Shown piece after piece: positions 18,581 through 26,485 of a DNA stretch of 64,000 nt. Below the pieces are notes generated by a model. The model worked only from the letters and a program-made list of their open reading frames with translations. It did no database searches and was not told where the DNA came from. Source of the DNA: an uncultured bacterium (GTDB taxonomy: Bacteria; Myxococcota_A; Bradymonadia; UBA7976; VGTA01); contig CALSSE010000015.1 in the NCBI GenBank assembly GCA_943788935.1, forward strand, positions 62,001 through 126,000, written 5' to 3'. Made by a program: the position numbers and the translations under genes. Every line of letters begins with the position of its first letter. Position 1 is the stretch's first letter.

Positions 18581-19114
18581 TTAGTAATCACAGATCGCGA
18601 AGGGTAGCGGTTGGCCTTCAGCGTCTTCGGCTTGATAGCAGGTGTGACGTCCGTTGGGGCAGTCTCCTTTTGAGCCGATAGAGACAGGGTCGCAGACCCA
18701 AAAGCACTGGGGGGCTTGAAGAGTCCCACTTCTATGAACTTGATAACAGATCCCCCCGCGACTGCAGACGCCTGTGGGGCAGTTAGGTGTACTATGAAAC
18801 CGAGGGTCTGGCTCGACCTCTCCGTTATCAATACAGCGCAGTCGCCCTTCAAGGTATTGGCAGTACTGACCCTCGGAACATTGATCGTCATGAGGAGAGC
18901 AACCAGACATCATATCGCTTTCTTCCTCTCTCTCTATCGTCATATCTCCAAGGCTTTCAGCGCCTGCTTCATCAGTAAATATGCTTCCTCCTATGTCACT
19001 CGATGGGGAGTTGTCACTCTCTGGATTTGATGCGGGTTCTATCTCTGGACTACATCCATAAGGGCAGCTCGATATTAAGCAGACTAAGATGAAAATATGA
19101 ATGATAAGCGCCAT
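18581..19114 (-). CDS. Small Cys-rich lipoprotein
   Basis: Lipoprotein of 177 residues with no known function. Lipobox ISSC at Cys17, then an acidic Ser/Glu/Asp linker and a Cys-rich domain (about 70-177) with about a dozen cysteines arranged in C-x-C and C-x5-6-C spacings (CSEGQYCQY, CPTGVCSRGGICY, CFWVCDP, CPNGRHTCYQ). The domain resembles the modules in the CAP-like and VWA lipoproteins. Start ATG has AGGGA six bases upstream. It lies upstream of the CAP-like gene on the same strand with about 150 bases between them, so co-transcription is possible. Confidence 0.7.
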   Translation of the reverse strand: MALIIHIFILVCLISSCPYGCSPEIEPASNPESDNSPSSDIGGSIFTDEAGAESLGDMTIEREEESDMMSGCSPHDDQCSEGQYCQYLEGRLRCIDNGEVEPDPRFHSTPNCPTGVCSRGGICYQVHRSGTLQAPQCFWVCDPVSIGSKGDCPNGRHTCYQAEDAEGQPLPFAICDY

Positions 19115-19506
19115 AGTGATCCCTGACTCGGTCAGTAAAGTGATTGCCCGATAGTTTGATTTTATACAGATAGTAGGTTTGGCTTAAAACCTTGATGAAA
19201 ATAAAGTACTTAAGATCATAATCGAATAATCAGATAGAGTCCTTACCTATTTTATAAACCTTCCAATACTTGGGGGGCCTCTCAATAGGTGTACTCGGCA
19301 CTCACTCAGCGAATTGGGAGCTTAGGGTGTTAAGACACCATTGCTTTACCTACATGATCAAAAACATATTGGTGATGGGAGCGTAGTTGGTGCTTTCTGC
19401 TTCTAGAGTTACATAAGAATCATCATTATACTCAGAGCCCATACACCTAAGGAGTTCTGCTGATCGAGGACATCGGTGAGCTCGCTCCCATGCAGGTAAT
19501 CAAAAG
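19115..19506. other. Divergent intergenic region with a short hairpin
   Basis: A 392-base gap between the small Cys-rich lipoprotein (leftward) and the HTTM protein (rightward). It contains a perfect five-base inverted repeat GGTGT-TAAG-ACACC at 19326-19339, possibly an operator. No reading frame is supported. Confidence 0.45.
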
Positions 19507-20775
19507 ATGTCTATGAGAGTTGAAAAAACATATTCTGCGATCAGACTAGATCTACTTCGTATCATGATCTCATGTCTCCTCTTGTGCTCACCAGAGTTAA
19601 GAGTCGCGCTGAGCTCTATGGAAAGTGTCTCACCATTAGCGATCGCTCCCTTTGGGTTTGGGTGGGTTGTTGATCATATTGGACCTCACTTCGCGCTAGG
19701 GAAATTGAGCCTAGCGCTCATTTATGGAGGGGCTCTGTTAGGTCTTTTAGGCTGGTATGCGAGGGGCGGGCTCGCTCTCGCCGCGATCGGTCAGTTTTAT
19801 CTTATAGGCTGGTTGCAGATGCGAGGCGCTACAGTCCACTGTCATCATCTCTTGTGGTTCACAGTCGCCCTCGCTGCTTCTCCATGCAGTGATGTACTCA
19901 GGTTAGGACATCGCCCTGTTCTATACATAGGGCGACGATATCGCGATGGTCTGATCACCGTGTGGGCGATTATCGCCATGATCTTTTTCTTCCCCGGCGT
20001 GTTTAAACTTATCTTAGGGGGCAGGCCATGGTTCTCGGGGGAGACCTTCTATTATACGACGCTCTGGAAGGCAGCCCAATATTGGGATCAGCCGCTCATG
20101 CTCTCTCTCTCGAGTTCTCTCGCCTATGCTCCATTGTCATGGGGGGCGATGTTATTTGAGCTGAGCGCGCCGCTCATATTGCTTTGGTACAGGAGAACGG
20201 GTCTATTTTTGGGACTCGCGCTCAGCTTTCACCTAGGCACTTCCTTAATGCTCAACATCCATTTCACCAACCTCTGGCCTTGTTACATAGCGCTGGTGCC
20301 GTGGGAGAGTGGGTTGACTCAAGTTCAAGCACCTGTTGCTCAACGGACTGAGGAGTTACGACCAATGAGACCTCTGCTCACACTTCTCTTGATAGGGGTC
20401 CTGTATGCGGGCGTCACCATGAATCTAAACGGTTGGCCCTTTGCCTGTTATCCAACTTTTCATCAGAAAATCTCCCATAACATGCCCTTAATGTCTGTAG
20501 TCGTTCAAGATCAGCGAGGCCAAAAACGAAGGCTTGACTATCACCAATATATGAGACCTAATAATCGCGCTTGGGGTGAAAATTGGAGACTCGCCGGCTT
20601 CTACGCTCCGATCGACGAAGGGGCGCTCAAGTCCTTTAGTCGCTCCAAGATCACTCCACTCCTCAAGCCGAGAGACAACGCTCTTTTATTTTACAGAAGC
20701 TCGATCAACTTACTGAATGATGAGGTTAAAGATCACAAGTTACTCTATTCTGTAAAACTTGAAGAGTTAAGGTAG
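19507..20775 (+). CDS. HTTM-domain integral membrane protein
   Basis: Polytopic membrane protein of 422 residues resembling the HTTM domain shared with vitamin K-dependent gamma-carboxylase. Recognisable features are the first helix LDLLRIMISCLLL, the segment CHHLLWFTVALAASPCSD, FFPGVFKLILGGRPW and a helix with LALSFHLGTSLMLNIHFTNLWPC; about seven to eight transmembrane helices are followed by a soluble C-terminal region of about 100 residues. The ATG follows AGGT about ten bases upstream. Bacterial HTTM proteins have no settled function. It precedes, but is not tightly linked to, the repeat lipoprotein. Confidence 0.75.
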   Translation: MSMRVEKTYSAIRLDLLRIMISCLLLCSPELRVALSSMESVSPLAIAPFGFGWVVDHIGPHFALGKLSLALIYGGALLGLLGWYARGGLALAAIGQFYLIGWLQMRGATVHCHHLLWFTVALAASPCSDVLRLGHRPVLYIGRRYRDGLITVWAIIAMIFFFPGVFKLILGGRPWFSGETFYYTTLWKAAQYWDQPLMLSLSSSLAYAPLSWGAMLFELSAPLILLWYRRTGLFLGLALSFHLGTSLMLNIHFTNLWPCYIALVPWESGLTQVQAPVAQRTEELRPMRPLLTLLLIGVLYAGVTMNLNGWPFACYPTFHQKISHNMPLMSVVVQDQRGQKRRLDYHQYMRPNNRAWGENWRLAGFYAPIDEGALKSFSRSKITPLLKPRDNALLFYRSSINLLNDEVKDHKLLYSVKLEELR

Positions 20776-20860
20776 AATAGCTTTCAAAATGAATTTTTTT
20801 GACAAGGTCGATCTTTGAGTGCTTAATCATTTGTATACTATCAAAAAGATTAGGTTAAAA

Positions 20861-21415
20861 ATGAAATTTAAGCGAAGACCGAGACGAGGCCAAGCCCTAC
20901 TCACCGCGAGTCTAGGCGTCACTATAATTATTGGATGTGAGCCACAAGAGCCAGAGATCTCGGGCAACCTCCTCCCCCCTTCTGGTTATGAGGCAGGTTA
21001 TGAAGGAGGTTATCCGGCTGATATTGGACTAGCGGGAGATACTGCGGGCGACTTTATCTCCGGTAACCTCCTCCCCCCTGCTGGTTATGAGGCTGGTTAT
21101 GAGGCTGGTTATGAGGCAGGAGAGTCAACACCCAATATAGATGTTGATATGTTCGTCGCCGGCGCTGAAGCCGCTGATGAAGGCGTCGCCGGCGCTGAAG
21201 CCGCTGATGGAGGCGTCGCCGGCGCTGAAGCTGTTGATGGAGGCATTGCCGGCGCTGAAGCCGCTGATGGAGGCGCTGCCGGCGCTGAAGCCGCTGATGG
21301 AGGCGCTGCCGGCGCTGAAGCCGCTGATGCAGGCGCTGCCGGCGCTGAAGCCTCTGATGGAGGCGCTGCCGGCGCTGAAGTCGCTGACACTGGAACAGCA
21401 GGTAATGATGGCTGA
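20861..21415 (+). CDS. Low-complexity repeat lipoprotein
   Basis: A 184-residue lipoprotein that is almost entirely repeats. ATG 20861 (AGG seven bases upstream) gives a basic n-region (MKFKRRPRRGQ), a hydrophobic core and lipobox IIGC; a GTG at 20819 would add 14 residues without improving the signal. After the anchor comes a duplicated block (ISGNLLPPSGYEAGYE) and then eight 10-residue AGAEAADGG-type units. No globular domain is visible, so it may act as a spacer or surface coat. Its stop overlaps the start of the ferritin-like gene by 11 bases, implying translational coupling. Confidence 0.75.
   Translation: MKFKRRPRRGQALLTASLGVTIIIGCEPQEPEISGNLLPPSGYEAGYEGGYPADIGLAGDTAGDFISGNLLPPAGYEAGYEAGYEAGESTPNIDVDMFVAGAEAADEGVAGAEAADGGVAGAEAVDGGIAGAEAADGGAAGAEAADGGAAGAEAADAGAAGAEASDGGAAGAEVADTGTAGNDG
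20955..21123 (+). repeat. Duplicated NLLPP-GYEAGYE block
   Basis: Two copies, about 108 bases apart, encode SGNLLPP[SA]GYEAGYE. The second copy contains a further triplication of GAGGC[TA]GGTTAT (E-A-G-Y). Confidence 0.8.
21151..21390 (+). repeat. 8-copy 30-bp in-frame array
   Basis: Unit of exactly 30 bases (core GTCGCCGGCGCTGAAGCC) encoding VAGAEAADGG with few changes. It carries no stop in at least two forward frames and one reverse frame, so it produces misleading overlapping frames. Confidence 0.95.
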
Positions 21416-22211
21416 ACTAGAGCTATTTGAGCTTGAACTCTGGGGAGGCGTACCTCTAGAACGCTATCGTGCTCTCAGGCCCGAAATAGATGACCTCCCG
21501 TGGGGAACGCTCGACCCCTCTTCGATCAGTGAGCCTGCGCTTATCGCAGCACGCAAAGCTTGGACCGGTGCCGCTTTCCAAGAGTTTCGAACCGGAGCAG
21601 CTTGCGCTGCCACACTCGAGGCGCTTATTAAGGCGCGTGCTCCCCTCGATCTGATCGCCCTCGCCGCGCGTTTTCCTCTTGATGAGATGCTCCATGTTGA
21701 GATCTGCTCGCGGATCGCTACTGAGCTTGGCGGAGCGATCGAGCTTATCTATGACCCTGAAAAGTTGGTGTGGGAGGTACCCTCGAGCTCTCCACTGATG
21801 ACCGCCGCTCACTGGGTTGTCTCTAACTTCTGTGTTGGAGAGGCGCTCTCGATCCCTCTCATCCAAGGCACATCTCGCGCTTCGACTCATCCCCTCATCA
21901 AGCAAGCGCTTAGGCGGATCGTAGTTGATGAGGCTGACCACGGGACCTTCGGTTGGCATTTTCTTGATTGGGCCAGCCCTCTACTGAGTACAGAAGATAA
22001 GCGAGACCTCGGCCACACCGCTGATCGATTCATTAGAAGCGTACTCGAGCGCTGGCAGAAACTGCGCGACGGCGAGCTCATCGAGATTCATCAAGCAGAA
22101 GCTCTCGGTTGGATGGGCTCAGAGGAGTACCTTGAGCTCGCTGATCACTCACTCCAAAGAAACGTCATCGCGCCACTGGTCAAGAGAGGCATCCCGATCA
22201 CTCCTCCTTAA
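21405..22211 (+). CDS. Ferritin-like diiron-domain protein
   Basis: Cytoplasmic four-helix protein of 268 residues with a complete diiron ligand pattern: E60 (FQEFRTG), E94 and H97 (DEMLHVE), E146 (CVGEAL), E176 and H179 (DEADHGTFGWHF). It begins at ATG 21405 or 21408, with GCAGG upstream inside the preceding gene. The frame is open to 21141, but that part is an out-of-frame reading of the 30-bp array and should not be included. Overlap with the lipoprotein gene suggests coupled translation. Likely an oxidase, hydroxylase or iron-handling protein; the substrate is unknown. Confidence 0.8.
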   Translation: MMAELELFELELWGGVPLERYRALRPEIDDLPWGTLDPSSISEPALIAARKAWTGAAFQEFRTGAACAATLEALIKARAPLDLIALAARFPLDEMLHVEICSRIATELGGAIELIYDPEKLVWEVPSSSPLMTAAHWVVSNFCVGEALSIPLIQGTSRASTHPLIKQALRRIVVDEADHGTFGWHFLDWASPLLSTEDKRDLGHTADRFIRSVLERWQKLRDGELIEIHQAEALGWMGSEEYLELADHSLQRNVIAPLVKRGIPITPP

Positions 22212-22254
22212 GTGTGATCTATTTAACTTTCCAAGCTCTAGGTACTCCTCTGAG

Positions 22255-22293
22255 CCAAGATCGCAGAGCGCCAAGATCGCAGAGCGCCAAGAT
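22255..22293. repeat. 16-bp intergenic tandem repeat, 2.4 copies
   Basis: CCAAGATCGCAGAGCG twice in tandem followed by CCAAGAT, directly before the pseudouridine synthase ribosome-binding site. The unit is not a multiple of three. Confidence 0.9.
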
Positions 22294-22311
22294 AGAATGA
22301 GGGAGAAGATA

Positions 22312-23010
22312 ATGTCAGCTCAAGATGATCATAATGAAGTCCCCGAGATTAAAGTTATTGCTGAAATCGGTGAGTTAATCGTGGTTGATAAGCCCACAGG
22401 ACTGGCCGTTCATAATGGATCAGATCATCTTGTAGAGCGCCTCAGTCACTCCCTTGGAGAACGGTTAAATCTGATCCATCGACTCGATCGGGAGACTTCA
22501 GGTGTGCTCTTGTTAGCGAGAGGTCGAGAGGCGACAGCTCAGCTACAAGAGAGCCTTCAAGCGCCGCAGAGTCATAAAGAATATATGGCGATCGTTCGCG
22601 GTCATCCCCAGACATCAAGCGGGGAATGGAGCGCTCCGCTCACCCCCAAAGCAGAGGGACGAAGACAGCCGGCAGGACATCAAAGAGATAGAATATCGGC
22701 TCGCACTCGCTTTGATATCGTCGCTCATAACCCTTGGCTCACCCAGCTGCGCTGTGAGTTGGTTACCGGTCGACAGCATCAGATCCGTAAGCATGCCGCT
22801 CTCGCGGGCTGTCATCTAGTGGGGGATCGTCGATATGGTGACCTGAAACACGCTGAGATGATGAAGCGTCGCTTTGACTTTGTGGGCTGCGCTTTACATG
22901 CTGCTCGTTTGATCTTGTGGTGGCAGGGTGAGCGTCGAGTGTTTGAGGCGCCACTTCCTCCATCTTGGGAGCGTTTTGGCTTAGAGCCAATTCGCGAGAC
23001 CGAGAGCTGA
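22312..23010 (+). CDS. RluA-family RNA pseudouridine synthase
   Basis: Predicted to isomerise specific uridines of rRNA or tRNA to pseudouridine. The 232-residue protein has the catalytic motif HRLDRETSG (Asp is the nucleophile), the start signature LIVVDKPTGLAVH, and the C-terminal GRQHQIRKHAA motif of the family. No S4 domain precedes it, as in the shorter RluA-type members. ATG 22312 with GGGAGAAG upstream is the natural start; an in-frame extension to 22132 overlaps the ferritin-like gene and is not used. Which RNA site it modifies cannot be told. Confidence 0.88.
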   Translation: MSAQDDHNEVPEIKVIAEIGELIVVDKPTGLAVHNGSDHLVERLSHSLGERLNLIHRLDRETSGVLLLARGREATAQLQESLQAPQSHKEYMAIVRGHPQTSSGEWSAPLTPKAEGRRQPAGHQRDRISARTRFDIVAHNPWLTQLRCELVTGRQHQIRKHAALAGCHLVGDRRYGDLKHAEMMKRRFDFVGCALHAARLILWWQGERRVFEAPLPPSWERFGLEPIRETES

Positions 23011-23014
23011 GTGA

Positions 23015-23884
23015 TCAGTTAGGGTAGAAAACGCGAGCTCGAGCGCCACCGTAGTGATAAGTCATTTGGCTAGCGATATGATCTGAGGCTTCTCGCCCAT
23101 CACCGAGCGCGATCGAGATGTGTCCATGAGCTGAGCTGCCTCGACCCCAGACAACGATTGCGCCCGCGGGGAGCGTGCGGAGGTCGTCGACGCTCACCTC
23201 GGTGAAGCGAGGGTGGGCGGCGAGCTGGTCAGCGGCGAGATAGGCGCTAGCACCCCATAAAAAACGACCTACAATCGCCTCGATGGCATCAGCGGCAGCG
23301 TTATAGCAGTAGCCGACAGTGTTGCGACGGCTGGCTATATAATAGGCTTCATCAGCGATTTGGTTGCCAATAGTCGCGTTATAACCGCCGGGGTGGCTCG
23401 GCGCTACATTGTTCTCAGTGTTAGCGTTTGATTCAGGGGAGGGTGAGGTGCTCTCTTCAGAGCAAGAGCTCCAAATATCTCCGTTCACGACACAAGCGCA
23501 AGATTGACCTTGGCAGCTCTCCTCGGCTGATTGGGCTCCCATCTGTACAGCGTAAGAGGACCAAATACAGCCAGGCGCACAGTAGGATCCCGAGCTCACC
23601 TCCTGAGGAGAGTTTGTGGTCTGGTATTCTTCTGAGCTGTTATCCGTCTCTGAGCGATCACCCCAAGAGGTAGAGGTGACACTCTCATCAGCTCTCTGAT
23701 CGTTAACGCTATGGTTATCGGAAGAAGAGTCATGATTCCATAAGTTGTTCTCACTGCTCTCTTCCCATAACTTTTCAGGGCTAGAGGCCTGAGGCATGTC
23801 CTCTAGGTCTGCGCAGCCCGTATGGGTCGCGGCCATTATGGCAAAACTGCTGAGTATAATGGTGTATTGTCTCATGAAGCTCAT
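23015..23884 (-). CDS. Exported CHAP/NlpC-like cysteine peptidase or amidase
   Basis: Exported protein of 289 residues. The signal segment ends at HTGC (a slightly atypical lipobox). A long Ser/Asp/Glu linker contains a small Cys cluster (SGSYCAPGC to WSSCSEE). The C-terminal 120 residues look like a CHAP/NlpC-P60 fold: C193 in VGYCYNAA as nucleophile, and H253/H255 in AHGHISIALGDGREASDH. Such enzymes usually cut peptidoglycan amide bonds, so a role against the prey or own wall is plausible. AAGGAG lies about ten bases before the ATG. It converges on the pseudouridine synthase gene. Confidence 0.75.
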   Translation of the reverse strand: MSFMRQYTIILSSFAIMAATHTGCADLEDMPQASSPEKLWEESSENNLWNHDSSSDNHSVNDQRADESVTSTSWGDRSETDNSSEEYQTTNSPQEVSSGSYCAPGCIWSSYAVQMGAQSAEESCQGQSCACVVNGDIWSSCSEESTSPSPESNANTENNVAPSHPGGYNATIGNQIADEAYYIASRRNTVGYCYNAAADAIEAIVGRFLWGASAYLAADQLAAHPRFTEVSVDDLRTLPAGAIVVWGRGSSAHGHISIALGDGREASDHIASQMTYHYGGARARVFYPN

Positions 23885-24192
23885 CGTTCTGATCTCCTTT
23901 GCAGATAGGGTGAGTGTGATGATAGTTTAACATGCATAGTTTATGCCAATGATTTTTCAACTGGGGAATAAACAGTTTTGACTACTAAGGGTGCACTATT
24001 TTGTTTATCAATTTAAGGCGTTTATGATTTTCGAGCATCCTTTTGTTATGACATTGAGGCGCTGATGTCTCTTGATGATGTGACACCGTTGTCTCGATCA
24101 AAGTGATCATTTATCGACGATAGAGCCTACTCTGAGACATATGTGAGGTCTGTATGACACAGGCTTATATGTGCGTAGAGGTGTCATATGAA

Positions 24193-24228
24193 GAGGTCTC
24201 TTAGCTGTTAGAGGTCTCTTAGCTGTTA
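24193..24228. repeat. 18-bp intergenic perfect tandem duplication
   Basis: GAGGTCTCTTAGCTGTTA occurs twice in immediate succession. Confidence 0.93.
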
Positions 24229-24319
24229 ACGATCACAGAGCGTTCGAAGAGAGTGGGGGGGAGCGGGGAGAGACTAGTCGGATAAGAAGCGAGCGCTCTG
24301 CTGAGCCTCAGCTTTAAAC

Positions 24320-24343
24320 TTGAGTATGTTGTGACATACTTAA
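24320..24343 (+). promoter_or_regulatory. Perfect inverted repeat upstream of the GH25 lysozyme gene
   Basis: AGTATGT-TGTG-ACATACT (24323-24340), extended by matching TT/AA outside one mismatch. It ends 63 bases before the ATG at 24407 and looks like a dimeric-regulator operator; no T-run follows, so it is not a terminator. Confidence 0.4.
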
Positions 24344-24406
24344 CATGTATTGTACTCTGCGGAAGTTTCATCTCTCCACTCCCTTTTAATAAGCTGAGAG
24401 CGCTGT

Positions 24407-26392
24407 ATGATACCGGTACTTCAACTTAAACCTTATGTGATCAGCCTGATCGCTTCTTTTTTCCTCTTCGCCTGCTCGGCGCACGACGAACCGGCAGGAT
24501 ATGCTGGTGCTCGACTATTAGAGCACGCGATGCCAGATCTCGAGGAGCAGCGCGCTGCTCTTCAAGTCTGCGCAGATGGGCCGACGACTTTTGGGATCGA
24601 TGTCTCGAGGTGGCAAGCGACCATCGATTGGGATCAGGTCGTGGCCGATGGAGTGAAATATGCCATCATCCGCGTCTCTAATGGGACGAGTCCGATTGAC
24701 CAAGAGTTCGTTGCCAACTGGACTAATGCTGGTCGAGTGGGACTTTTACGCGGCTCCTACCAATATTTTCGACCCGGTCAAGACCCCATTGAGCAAGCTG
24801 ATCACATGATTAACGCGCTCCGCGCTCAAGGGCAGATTGGAGAGCTCCCGCCGGTCATAGATGTTGAAGAGACCGATGATCAGCCTCCTGAGGTTGTTCT
24901 CAGTCGAGTGAGAGCATGGATTGATCATGTGGAGGCAGCGCTCAATGTTCGCCCCATGATTTATAGCGGGCGTTATTTTTGGGGACCGAACGTCTGCGGG
25001 GGAGATCTCTCTGTCTGTGAGAGTTTCGCTGACTACCCGTTATGGCACCCTCAGTATGGAACGAACCCTCTCGACCCCCCTCAAGACACTGTAGGTCGCA
25101 GTTGTCCAAATATTTCTGACACGTGGTCAGGATGGGATTTCTGGCAATATGGGAGTCGGGGGCGGATCGAGGGGATTGGCGGTGGGCAGACCGACGTGGA
25201 TATGAATGTTTTTAATGGTACTTATAATGACTTACTCCTCTTTGCTACTGCCTATGGTGGAGGGATGTGGGAGCCACCAGCAGTGTGGGGTGGGCGACCT
25301 CGGGGTCAGACCTTCCCTTTAGCCTCTGAGCCGCCGATCAGCCTCTGCACAGGCGAGCGTCTCGAAGGTGAGATGTATGTGGATAATAGCGGTAATCAAG
25401 CCTGGGACGCTGAGGTCCTTCTCGCGCCGACACCAAGAGACGAGAGCTCTCTGTTATTGAGTCCTCGTTGGCGTTCTGAGACTCGTGTAGGTCCTGCGAA
25501 TACTCGGGTCGAACCGAGTGAACGAGGGACGTTCTCATTTGTGATTGAGCCACAGAGAGCAGGGTTAATTCGCCAAACCTTTAATTTGGTCGCAGCAGGA
25601 GTTAACGAAGGAGCCGATCAGTGGTTCTCTGACTCTGGGGGTCCTCATGACGAATATCTGCAGTTGGTAGTCGAGGCTCGCACTTGTCCAGCAGAGCTCG
25701 ACGGGGCTGTGGAGCAGGTCAACTGTGAAGGTATCGGGGGATGGGCTGTTGACGCTGCAGTTAGCGAGCGTTATTTGCGAGTGAGATTGAGTGTGATTCA
25801 AAGAGGGTCAACGGAGACTTTTATCAGCGAGTCGATCGCTGAGTTGATCGATGATGACCCCGTCTGTGTCGACCCCGAATGTCAGCATCGCTTCTTCATC
25901 CCTTGGCCAGAGGAGGTTAACCCGGGTCTGATTCAGATCGAAGATTTAGAGGTGATCGCCTTGGGGGTCGACGGAGAAGAATTAGCGCTCACTGCGGAAG
26001 AGGTTATCAATGAGTGTCTCTCTGAGGAGGGAGGAGAGAGCGCCGCGGGTGAGGGAGGAGAGAGCGCCGCGGGTGAGGGAGGAGAGAGCGCCGCGGGTGA
26101 GGGAGGAGAGAGCGCCGCGGGTGAGGGAGAAGAGAGCGCCGCGGGTGAGGGAGAAGAGAGCGCCGCGGGTGAGGGAGAAGAGAGCGCTGCTGGTGAGGGA
26201 GAAGAGAGCGGTGAGACGGGCGAAATGACGGCGCCTAGCGGTCGCTCAAACCGCGATGAGGGCTGTGCTCAATCTAGTGGTGAACTGTCGCCTCTTCCTC
26301 TGACTCTCATCCTGCTGTGGGCAGGATATGTTAGACAACGTCAGCGGGGGGGCTATGGCGGCGCTGGGGTTTATTTAACTCTAGAGACTTAG
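24407..26392 (+). CDS. GH25 lysozyme lipoprotein with C-terminal sorting tail
   Basis: Predicted muramidase cleaving peptidoglycan. Lipobox FFLFAC at Cys23. The GH25 domain (about 58-290) shows GIDVSRWQ, AIIRVSNG, GSYQYFRPGQDP, the acidic pair in VIDVEETD and the closing WDFWQYGS and DVDMNVFNG. A beta-rich domain follows (about 295-420, WGGRPRGQTFPLA), a type often found behind myxobacterial hydrolases, then another Cys-containing beta domain. The end has a seven-copy EGGESAAG linker and a tail EGCAQ, hydrophobic helix, RQRQR resembling MYXO-CTERM. A lipid anchor plus such a tail on one protein is odd and may mean only one is used. Substrate assignment is family knowledge. Confidence 0.88.
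   Translation: MIPVLQLKPYVISLIASFFLFACSAHDEPAGYAGARLLEHAMPDLEEQRAALQVCADGPTTFGIDVSRWQATIDWDQVVADGVKYAIIRVSNGTSPIDQEFVANWTNAGRVGLLRGSYQYFRPGQDPIEQADHMINALRAQGQIGELPPVIDVEETDDQPPEVVLSRVRAWIDHVEAALNVRPMIYSGRYFWGPNVCGGDLSVCESFADYPLWHPQYGTNPLDPPQDTVGRSCPNISDTWSGWDFWQYGSRGRIEGIGGGQTDVDMNVFNGTYNDLLLFATAYGGGMWEPPAVWGGRPRGQTFPLASEPPISLCTGERLEGEMYVDNSGNQAWDAEVLLAPTPRDESSLLLSPRWRSETRVGPANTRVEPSERGTFSFVIEPQRAGLIRQTFNLVAAGVNEGADQWFSDSGGPHDEYLQLVVEARTCPAELDGAVEQVNCEGIGGWAVDAAVSERYLRVRLSVIQRGSTETFISESIAELIDDDPVCVDPECQHRFFIPWPEEVNPGLIQIEDLEVIALGVDGEELALTAEEVINECLSEEGGESAAGEGGESAAGEGGESAAGEGGESAAGEGEESAAGEGEESAAGEGEESAAGEGEESGETGEMTAPSGRSNRDEGCAQSSGELSPLPLTLILLWAGYVRQRQRGGYGGAGVYLTLET
26027..26218 (+). repeat. 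24-bp in-frame array encoding E-G-[GE]-ESAAG
   Basis: Seven full units (four EGGESAAG, then three EGEESAAG) and a partial eighth. The first four units are nearly identical at base level. It lies between the last beta domain and the sorting tail. Confidence 0.93.
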
Positions 26393-26485
26393 TTGATGAG
26401 CCTCATTAAACCATAGAGCGCTCTCGCCTGATGTAGATGACTGACTCGGAGTTATTATTTAGGCAGATTACTGAGAGTCGACATA

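Larger units (their letters stand above)
23885..24406. other. Divergent intergenic region with tandem and inverted repeats
   Basis: A 522-base gap between the CHAP-like gene (leftward) and the GH25 gene (rightward). It contains an 18-base perfect tandem duplication at 24193-24228 and an inverted repeat at 24320-24343. No reading frame is supported. Confidence 0.55.

Noticed and set aside
21141..21404. N-terminal extension of the ferritin-like protein (ALKPLME repeats)
   Set aside because: Out-of-frame reading of the 30-bp array; the family part and a ribosome-binding site begin at 21405.
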